Shown here: positions 55,214 to 64,000 of the stretch, in pieces
How positions within the stretch are numbered: the stretch's first letter is position 1
How the letters are laid out: every line of letters begins with the position of its first letter
Assembly: GCA_019787685.1 (NCBI GenBank)
Contig: JAHNUO010000051.1
Span: 1-64,000, forward strand
From: Chiua virens
Lineage: Eukaryota; Basidiomycota; Agaricomycetes; Boletales; Boletaceae
Length of the DNA stretch: 64,000 bases
Direction of reading: 5' to 3'
Notes under the pieces: model-generated
Database searches by the model: none
What the model saw: only the letters and a program-made list of their open reading frames with translations
What the model was told of the DNA's origin: nothing
Position numbers and translations under genes: made by a program

Positions 55214-57269
55214 ATGCTCACAGCGTCTATGCATGGCGAGCAGAGAGAAAAATCATATGTCAACCTAGAACACACCCGGGAACATGCCAAGAAAAAATCC
55301 AACTACTCCTCTCATGAAATACGGCAAGCACTGACCACAGCATGCCTAGAAAAATGCAACGATCAGCCACCATACCCTTGGCAACTCAATGCTGCAGAAG
55401 CTTTCTACCTCGGTCTTGACTGTACAATCATTGCCGGGACAGGTTCAGGAAAGAGTTTGCCTTTCATCATGCCATCTATGATTCATAGCAATCAAATATT
55501 GCTGGTAATTTCTCCTCTGAACTCCCTCAAGGTGGACCAGGTCAGCGCCGATCATTATTACATACCTCAAGATGGATCGGTAATGCAGCCAAATAGGCAT
55601 TATGGCTGTCGCCATGAATCATAATGCATACATGAGCGAACTGCACAAGGTGAGTAGTTGCACCGGGGAGGATGATCTACTCACCAAGAAATATAGGAAC
55701 TGGTGGGCCAAAAGTATCAGATTATTTGTACATCGCCCGAGATGGCCATATCCAACCTACATTTCAATGCACTTCTGTGCTCACGCGAATACCATCAACA
55801 CCTGTGTGGCATTGTCATCGACGAGGCCCACTGCATAGTGCAATGGGGTGGGCAATTCCAGCCAGCTTTCGCCAAAGTCGACAAGCTCCATTTGTTCGTT
55901 CCAATGAATGTCCCTATGTATGTCACCTCAGCCACTATGGAACCTAGCATACTGCATTTGCTACATATCAACCCATCACGATCATTTCACTTGAATCTAC
56001 CAAGAAGTCTGTCTCATTTGAAATGCGATGGACTTCAGTTCCTTGGACTTTCTATTTGAAGGGGTTACATGTGCAGAGGAATAGAGCATGCATTTATTTT
56101 TGTAAACAAGGTAATAGACTCACAGTTTGGCTGGGAATACTCATGGGCTTTATTGCCTCCTCACATTCGTTCTTGTGTCGGGTTTCTCAACTCGCGGCAC
56201 TCAGACGGCTTGAAATCTGATGAGCTTGAATGCTTTCGAATGGGCGAGCAGTGGATTTTGTGGGTGATGGAGGTTGGTGGCATGGTATGAGCTGAATTCT
56301 GTATCATTTGGCAATCAATGTTAATCTGAATGTAGGGACTGGACATACCTGACGTCCAATTTGTGGGGCAGTTGGGAGTGCCACAGTCGTTGACAGTTTG
56401 GGTGCAGTGTGCAGGATGGGCGGGACGGTCGGCAGGAATTCAGGCACGTGCGGTGTTGTTTCTTGAGGTGTTGGCATTGAAGGTAGTCAGAAACTGCAAT
56501 GATGTTGAAACAGCATTGGAATCAGAGGTAGAAGATGGAGAAAATGAAGAATGCACATACCACAAGAAGCTGGAACCAAACTTGCGTGAGTATGTCGGAA
56601 CACAGTGATGTTGACACGAGATAGTTGACACGTTGTTTGATAACCTGCCAGGACAGTCAGGTAAGTTCTTTTTCACACCATGCTAATACTTTGAAATTCT
56701 CACCTGCCGTTCTCCCAGCCCTCACTATGATGTGCTGTGATAACTGCACAGCAGCCATGCATGCCCTGTCACCAGCATCCGAGTCTCCCAAGGGGTCCAA
56801 TGATGCTAATATGACTGTCAAGACTGAGCCTGCCCGCGAATCCATCCCGACTGGTCGCCGTGTTCAACAACACCTGCAGGATGTATGGCAGGCACTCTTC
56901 TCATGGTGTCACCATACTGCTCAGCAAGACTTTCCTCATGCCTCCTTTACATCTGCTGTTGTTCTCCCCAACCCAGTTCTGACTTTGATCGCCTCAAAAC
57001 ATGCCATTACCACCCTCGACAATATCTGCAATAGCCTCTCGACACCCTGGGTTTTTGCCGAGGAATATGGAGAGGCTGTATTAGACATTGTGAGGAAGGT
57101 GGACATGGAGTACGAGGCAAAGAAAGCAGCTGAGCAGGAGGCACGACGGATTGTGGCTGAGTGGCGGGCCACTGAGAAGGCTGCATGCAATGAGAAATCA
57201 CGGCAGATGTGTCAGCAACAGTCCAAGTCCACCAAGGAGAACTGTGTCATTCCCGGCACAGGATGGTAG
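55214..57269 (+). pseudogene. RecQ-like DNA helicase relic 1
   Basis: Exons carry Walker A AGTGSGKSLPF (near 55435), ISPLNSLKVDQ, ICTSPEMAI, the DEAH box VIDEAHCIVQWGGQF (near 55810), VTSATM and, after an intron 56285-56336, GLDIPDVQFV and the motif VI region QCAGWAGRS. Motif VI normally reads QRAGRAGR; both changes (Arg to Cys and Arg to Trp) are C-to-T at CpG. The C-terminal exon 56625-57269 has CCDNC and a charged helix. Frame joins near 55560 and 56010-56060 fail. Multi-copy relatives of this kind are frequent in agaricomycetes. Probably dead. Confidence 0.75.
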
Positions 57270-57599
57270 GTTGTTTTCCCTGCTACATTGAAATCCTACT
57301 AATAGTACTACATCGTAGCTTTTCTGTTGGCACTCTGACATTCACACCGGATAATTCTCATGTCCCACCGTTATTCCCTCACAAGTTGAATATAGCTTCT
57401 CAAGCCACGTTCTCAGTGCAAGACCATCAAATCTCATTTGATATATATACCCCACAGTGACCACTGCTCTCCCCACCAATCGTTGGATCAGCATATCTCA
57501 TGATAATCGTGAAGACAAGCAGAGTAAGTTTCATAGATAGCCATTGGTATTCTTTCGACGGTATAGTTACCATTTCTTCTCCATTGCTCGTGTAAAATC

Positions 57600-60340
57600 T
57601 TGCTTTGCCCACCATTTAGCTATACTATCCTTTGTCCCCAAGTTAACTGCACCTGTGTGATGAAATCTTGAACCACATCTCTTTGTGTGTGAACTGTGTG
57701 TCCTGGCTCTGCAACATGAATATTAGAACTGGTGTATGCATCCTCCAAGTGTGACATGTCTTTGTCATGACTTGGATTGCTGTATGATATGCCTCTGCAT
57801 ATGGCTCGAATTTGATGTTCCAAGTGTTTCCGGACAGCATGCAATGTAGGTATGGCAGGACTATGGGTCTTCAATATATCCCATGAGGCATTTGGCCCCT
57901 GAACATGATCAGTCACCTTGTGGATGTGAATATCAGTTATTATATCTTTTCCAATTCAAGTCAAACATCTATAGATACCTTTATAGCCTTGACATTGTAG
58001 TCCTGCCCTTTATCCAATGGGAGGAACTTGTTTGGTTGACCACTCATATTGACAAGCCAACATCGCCATTGAACAAAGTCACTGATAATGAAATGAATAT
58101 CACAAACTGGAGTCTGCATAGCTCATACCAGAGTTCAGGTGGCCATTCATGATGGAAGCATTGTAAGAGCTCCAAAATCTCTCCAAGATAATTGCTATTT
58201 CTGCCTCCAGAAAATCAAAATGCAAGATGAGGCAATGTAGCTTCCATGATTCCTACATCACCACTTCTTGTAGCTTCATAGAGGTCAATATAACAAAGAG
58301 CATCTCAATTCCACAAGATGGAGTTATACAATGCTTGGTCATGTTGATCTTCTGGAAGGGCATCAAGGGCATCAAGGGCAATGCTAGATGTCAACTTGTC
58401 AACAATCTGCTTGGCTAGATCAAGTAACTGTGTTGGGGTCTTGGATTGTAAGCTCTCCAAGTTGTCAACACCTCCAATGGCCTTCCAGGTAGCATGGAAA
58501 TGAGCTTCAGTTACATGAAGAATGGCATCATGGAGATTCTGATGAAAGGGCCCATGGGTTTGTACTGTTCCAAGTCCTTTTCTCTCAAGTAGTGTGAAAG
58601 CATGCATCAAACCATGTCCTGCCATAGTGCCTAGATACTGCTTGTGGAAGGAATTTGCAAAGGCCATCAGTAAATGGAACTATCTGAAAGTGGGAACCAG
58701 CCAGTCCAGCCGCTCAAATGAGTTATGGTCTTGAGCACGAAAATGGAAGAGTCCTCGCAACTGAGCAGATGTGAGTTGATCACCAGCCCAAACCAGTACA
58801 CGGTCAAGTCCAGTCTTCTTCATCTCCTGCTCTGTATCCAAGTTAAGCTGATGCAAGATTGCTGCAATGACATTGGCATTCCCCTCATAGCTAGCCTTCT
58901 CCAAGTGCTCTGTTCCAAGCATGAACTGGTGAGTGATATAATCCTTGCCTGTGGAAAGTGGTCAGATTAGCTTGAATCAGCAAGTAGTATTGTGCTTGCC
59001 TATGGGAAGTGATTGGATTGGATCAGGAGGGATAAAGATGCTATTATCCTTGTCATGGTAAGTGGGAAGATTGAATTCCACACTGTGTATAAGATAGCAG
59101 AGGACACGATGAATGTCACATTGATACTGTAGAGGAGCAGCTTGATGTGCAAGTGAATAGAGTTCTCGAACTGAGAGGGGATGCTATCGTCCCTGAGCTC
59201 AATACTCTTGGAGGGTATGGTTGCAAAGAGGCTATTCAGGAGGAGCATGGGGTTGGAAGAACACAGTGGAGGCTGTACCAGAGTCAAAATGACTTTGATT
59301 ATCAATTTGCTGAGCATAGACATGAAAGGGGATGTTGACATTGTCATGTGTAATGACAAAAGGATATTGATGAACCCATTTGCAAACAACTTGCATCTCA
59401 TTCTGTGATATTGTCTTGAGAGCATGTACAGACCATTGGTGACTCATAGTTATGCCAAAGGAATAAAGTAGACTGATGCTCTTGGCTGGCGTACCCTGGG
59501 CTCGAAGAAAAACTATAATCATCTTGGCAAAACGGTTGTGGTGATGTGATCGAGACATCATGATTTGGCAAATAATAGATAGGATAATCTATTGATTGTT
59601 AACAAGGGTATGTTGCAAAGAATATATAATTACAAACCAGGTCAGGAGCCTTTGCAATGTGTCAGGATCATTGCTTGTCCATCCAGGCTAACTGTAACAG
59701 CAAGAACCAGAGCTTGGGAGTCCCTCCGAAGCTGGGACTGCTAAACTTGAGGATCAGATCCTCAACGAACAATGTACACAGCTCTTCCATGGACAGGTCC
59801 TCAGCTGGACACTGTAGGACATGCCCGATTCCTTCCAACTCATCATCTATGACATCTCCGACACAGTAAATGCAAAGCACTCAATTACAGTGCTTGCCCC
59901 ATGCGCATGTACATGTGTGCTATTCGTTTGACGCGGTGGCTGGTGCCACCATGTGATTATTGATGGGAGTTCCTTGCTGACCATGAGTGCTGAATGCTCA
60001 TAGCGGATTTTGGGATCAGTGACGCAGTCTGGATCTCCCCAGCTGAGTAGATCCAGAAAGAGAGGCAGGTTGAGGCCAAGCTGGTTCATGTAGACAAGGA
60101 TGGCAGCCACTTTCACAGCTTTGTCCAGCCCGAGGTGCTCATGGAGGTGTCGGGTGTGTATGCATTGGAGGGTGGGTTAGTGTCCGGGTCACTGTCATCA
60201 GCAGTGCCTCCAGAAAAGAGCTCGTCAAGATCTGCACTGGTGGTTGGGTTGTGTGCAAGACTGGCAGGGATATGGTGGCTCAAGAACGGGCCATAGAGAT
60301 CGTTTGCGTCGTCATTGTCATCGTGGAACATTGGCACTGA
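57600..60340 (-). pseudogene. DUF6589-like gene relic
   Basis: On the minus strand, from right to left: MPMFHDDNDDANDLYGP (60337), KVAAILVYMNQLGLNLPLFL and DLLSWGDPDC (about 60110), RFAKMIIVFLRAQGTPAKSI and LYSFGITMSHQWSVHAL (about 59525), HQYPFVITHDNVNIPFHVYA (about 59370), HLEKASYEGN and LDRVLVWAGDQLT (about 58910), RLDWLVPTFR, HKQYLGTMAGHGLMHAF (about 58640) and the C-terminal block SNIHVAEPGHTVHTQRDV (about 57720). The order matches a protein family that is multi-copy in basidiomycetes and annotated as DUF6589 (from memory). Stops and frame changes lie between blocks, for example near 59000-59230, so it is a relic. Its role is unknown, probably transposon-related. Confidence 0.65.
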
Positions 60341-60560
60341 TCGTTTGTGATTTGGCAGCCTGATTAGATGGACAATATCATTAATTAATAGTTTGCTTAA
60401 TTACGAGCATGGGCATAACATCAACTAATTATTGGACTTTGTTGACAGGTGTGACTCGATGCGCTCGTCATGTGACTAAAGTATCCAGACATTACAGAAA
60501 GTGTTTGGTTCGGGTGTAGCCTGCCGCTTCCTAAAAAGTAACGCCGGGTTTCAAGACTAG
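60341..60560. other. Short spacer
   Basis: Nothing recognised apart from an AT-rich stretch near 60380-60430. Confidence 0.4.
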
Positions 60561-60752
60561 GGTCCAGGACCTTTTTAGGACCAGTCTTGGTCCAGTTGCC
60601 TTATTTGGACCATGAAAAACCAAGACTTTTAAACACTATTTGGATTGGTTGGCAACTGGATGCAACTGCAACTGCAGTCCAGTTGCCTACCAGTCCAGCC
60701 TGGTCCAGTTGCCAGTCTTTTGAGCAGTCCTAGACTGGACTTTGAAACACTA
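60561..60752. mobile_element. hAT-like MITE, copy 7, rearranged fragments
   Basis: Two end pieces meet head to tail: 60561-60638 is the inverted left end (to TTTTAAACACTA), and 60647-60752 is the right end (to TTTGAAACACTA). Both are followed by TTTGG or TTTGA. The interior is missing. This looks like two copies joined by deletion. Confidence 0.75.
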
Positions 60753-61290
60753 TTTGACAGAGAAGTGCACAGGCAAAAGCTTCTGTATTTTGTCTATATA
60801 GAGTGTTTATACTCCTCAGGAATACCCCTAGACTTGTCCTAAGTAGGTGTAATTAAAAGAAAATCTTAAAGCATAGAGTTTGAGGGATAATAGAATTCCC
60901 TGCAAGGGCTGTGCAACAGGGTCTAGGCCTATGCAATGTATAAACAAAAAGTGATATGACCAAATAAAAATAATATGAGACAGTGTGAACACAGATGTGT
61001 CAATCAGGACGAGTGTGAAAAGTGGGAGAAATGGGAAATAACCACATAGGTGTGTTTGCACTCCTACAACAACAACCCATACCTGTGTGGTTACCACAAA
61101 TATGATGAACACCAAGTAAAGCTGATTTGAGCTCTAATGTGCCAGTTGTCAGGTGCCCAGCAATCCAATGGGCTGTCAAAGAAAGATATAGGCAATTATG
61201 AGGCCTTGTCACTCCAGATATCAGTGGTGAACTATTCTTGGGAGACCCCTTTGCACCATATAAATTCTCAATAATACTACTCCATGTACA
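60753..61290. other. No recognisable gene
   Basis: Short frames on the minus strand (60828-61115, 61000-61308) have no known motifs. Confidence 0.3.
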
Positions 61291-61480
61291 ACTATAGTCT
61301 TGATCCATTCAATCTATATCTGAGTATCATCTCACTTACCTGCACCACCTGCCTTCATCAAGCAGATCTCCTTGTTGTGTTGACCAATGTCTTTACCTTT
61401 GTCCACTGCTCCTCAAGTGGAAGTCCTTGGTGCCTTGGGCATAGATTCTCTCTAGCACACCTCAGCAGTGTCTGAGTTGA
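61290..61480 (+). repeat. LTR-like fragment related to family B
   Basis: Contains CTTGATCCATTCAATCTA, CATCAAGCAGATCTCCTTG and a TGGGCATAGATTC...CAGTGTCTGAGTT block that recall the 3' part of the LTRs at 9340 and 18504. Degraded. Confidence 0.5.
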
Positions 61481-61533
61481 TACCATCAGATCTCATGAAA
61501 GACAAGTTACATTGGCACAACTATTTCTAATAC

Positions 61534-63973
61534 TTATGGATTCTCTTTGGAGTACCATATGAACAAGTCTATGAGGTTGCTCTCCCTTCCCACCTTGGGC
61601 TTGTCCATCAACCAACTTGTGAATGCATCTAGTGTTGTCCAGCTTTGTTCAAAGTGTTGTTGTGCTGCTATTCTCAATGCTTGATTGTGGTAGATAGCAA
61701 AAGCGACTGGTGCCACCACATCTGCAAACTCGCACCCTGTTTTGCCCTTGTTAGCTTTTGTAAAGGTTGGGTGTAGACTGTCATTCAGTTGTGGAACATG
61801 ACAGAGCCAGCAAATCTTGTTATGCCACTTGGCATATCGTAGACCTTTTCTCCATTCCTTGTATCCCTCCCAGCTACTGTCTGCACAAGATCCCAGACTT
61901 GGACAGCTAAACAAATGATGAGTTTGTTCATTGGACTGTGCATCCAGGACCTTGCATAGAGCACAAACATCTCCCATGCGGCGTAAAGCAACCAGCAGAA
62001 CATCCACCTTGGCTGAATGTTTGAGTTGATGTGATGACATCATTTGCTTTGCTTTGGTGCTGGCTTGAATGAATGAATCATTGGACATATCCAATGTAGA
62101 AGACATGGAAGGCAAAGCATTCTTGTTTGTCCTTGACTGTGGCATGCCAGCAATGAGAATATCCTCTGGCTTGTGTTGTGGGTCACCATTGCACACACAG
62201 CACAGTTGGTTGTTGGATTGTTGTCGACAGGCCAATCCCTTCGCATCTGCAAACAATGCCATGCCATATCGAAGGCATCGCTTTAGACCATACGTAAAAA
62301 TGTGGTCATGCATGGCAACCTTGCTCTGTATCAACACTCCAGACTCCTTGCTGCTCGGTTTTCCACTAACTTGTGGTGCAAGAAGGTAACACTTGGCTAC
62401 TTGTCCGTCCCTGCCAGCCCGGCCTTGACCTTGGATAAAGTCAAGCATGTCGAACGGCTTGTCCATGTGTATGACCAGGCGCACATGCTGGTAGTCATTG
62501 CCTGTGCTGAAGGCAGTAGTGGCCACCATGACCTTTTTAGATCCTTGAATCCATTCATTGTAGGCAGTATGACGTTCTTCATCGCTCATCTTCTGTCGAT
62601 CACCCACATACAAGGCATGCTTTGTGAGACCTGCCAACTGCTGTCCTTCTGCGATGGATGACACAAAGACCAACCCTCTGTCCTCCTCTCTCCAGTTGTC
62701 TTTCTCTTCTTCCAAGATCTGCATGGTTCTTGCAAGAAGAGATGTAGAAGCCATTTTTTCTAGGATGTAGATAAGCTCTGGTCGGTTTGTGGACTGCTGG
62801 ACAATGGTGGTGTTGGAAAGCAGATTGTAGGAGGCAGTGAGCTCAGGAATAAAGCTGGGAGGAAGAGTGGCGCTTAATAACACAAGTTGCAAGGGGATCG
62901 AGCGTATTTGATAGATGTTGTCCAAGCTTTTACGATAGTTTTTGGCAATCAAGGGAATGTGGGCCTCATCAAAGACCAAGCGTGCCACAGTCTTCTTCTG
63001 AGCCAGTATAGACAATGCATTTCGCCAATCACTGGTCTGAGCTCTGTCAGCAGACACCAGGACTAGGTTCTTGGTGACACTCAGTTGTCCATCCTCTGTA
63101 TCTCCTTCACCATACACCTGATATGGCACTTGCATTCCTGTGAGACGACGTTGATAGTCAATGATAAGAGAGTTCAACGGTAAGACCAGGATGGTCACTG
63201 TTGATTGCTCCATCATGCTGGGTACTATTGCCAACATGGACTTGCCTCCGCCAGTCGCTAGCACTGTGATAACATCCTCATGATGGTTCAACACTGCTAA
63301 CATGGCCTGTTTTTGTTCTACAGAGCGCCAGTTGGCAGTTGAATTTCCAAGAAGGTGTCTCATGGTTGCCAGTGCCTTGGATTCAAGTGTGGCAGTGGTA
63401 GAGATTGGCATAAGTGTATGGATACTTGTGCCATTGGAAGGGACAGGAGGTAAAAGAGTTGTCATGAGCCGTTGACGCACATGGCGATAAGCATTGTTGG
63501 AGGGAGAGGGAGAGGTAATAGGATCCATAAGTCGTTTGGAGGATGTGGCTGCCCACTTGGATGGTCCTGAAATGAGCATGTCACAGAATGTTCTAGAAAT
63601 ACCATAAGATACTACATGCCTTCTCCTTGATTGTTAGTGCATCTCTTTGTGGCATTCATTTCTGCTTCTTGTTGCAAAGCCAGTCTCAATCCTATGTCAT
63701 CCTCCTCATCCTCCACAAAAGACATTGGATTCTGCTCATCGTCCAATAGGGTTTCGACTGCCTTGCCTTTGCCTTTGCCCTCTGTGGTTGTTTGAGTGGG
63801 CAGACGATCATCCAAAGCCTTGGTGACTGCATCTTGTATGAGACTAGACAAGGAGGGCATCAAGCATGTCATAATTTGCTGGGCTATGTCTTGTGTTAAT
63901 GGACCAGCATTGGTGTGTGGTGGTGCTGGTATTGCACAAGTATTCATATACTTGTGCACTCGATCTGCAGACA
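61534..63973 (-). CDS. RecQ-like helicase 2, 5' end beyond the window
   Basis: A 681-codon minus-strand frame (61534-63579) shows helicase motifs in order: Walker A VLATGGGKSML (near 63240), VLPLNSLIIDYQRRL, VLVSADRAQ, the FDEAH box (near 62970), LLSATLPPSF, LVFVSSIAEGQQLAG, MVATTAFSTGNDYQHVRLVI and motif VI FIQGQGRAGRDG (near 62420). A Cys-rich C-terminal part follows (CCVC, CALCKVLD, CWLCHVP), probably metal-binding. An upstream exon 63612-63973 (LTQDIAQQIM, then acidic DEEDD) begins at a 3' splice site, so the gene continues off the right edge. The join between 63579 and 63612 is not resolved. All core residues appear intact, unlike helicase 1. A mobile-element or subtelomeric association is possible but unproven. 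Confidence 0.82.
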
Positions 63974-64000
63974 CTGCAAAGAGTGTAAGTGGTGATTATG

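Overview
The window looks like a transposon-dense, largely decayed stretch of a filamentous basidiomycete genome, most likely an agaricomycete. The evidence is: short 41-66 nt introns with GTRAGT and AG ends; relics of large intron-containing transposases of the kind abundant in mushrooms (KDZ/Plavaka-like, DUF6830-like and DUF6589-like; names assigned from memory of the families, not by search); repeated RecQ-like helicases; and a Zn2Cys6/coiled-coil reading frame carried antisense inside a Ty3 element. The species cannot be told from the sequence. I recognise no tRNA or rRNA genes.

Layout. 1-555 is a CpG-rich leader holding a complete type III hammerhead ribozyme (261-320), followed by a Ty3/gypsy RT-RNase H relic. 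2.5-12 kb is a graveyard of transposase relics, three copies of a roughly 0.6 kb hAT-like MITE, and solo LTRs with intact target-site duplications. 12.2-14.4 kb is a decayed transposase. 15-22 kb holds Ty3 and copia relics, a perfect hAT-type non-autonomous element (17072-17732), more solo LTRs and a fourth MITE. 22.7-26 kb holds a transposase fragment, a 157-bp satellite of nine units and a truncated Helitron. 29.3-37.9 kb is different: two minus-strand multi-exon genes, the larger of which can be spliced into one uninterrupted frame of about 1,361 codons over 24 exons. Many of their introns share one short palindrome, so they look like introners. 38.7-45.4 kb is a MITE split by a full-length copia element (39019-45295). 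47.7-55.0 kb is a full-length chromovirus-type Ty3 element. 55.2-60.3 kb holds a broken RecQ-like gene and a broken DUF6589-like gene, and 61.5-64 kb an apparently intact RecQ-like helicase running off the right edge.

How the pieces work. The Ty3 element carries the parts of a self-primed retrotransposon: TATA box, inferred transcript start, an 11-nt primer site complementary to that start, and a -1 slippery A7 at the gag stop. The copia element instead carries a primer site for the anticodon half of initiator tRNA-Met. Both are dead. At least ten of their in-frame stops are TGA where Arg is expected, which points to C-to-T decay at CpG. The best candidates for something new are the palindromic introner family with its tandem microexons, and the hammerhead ribozyme at the left edge.
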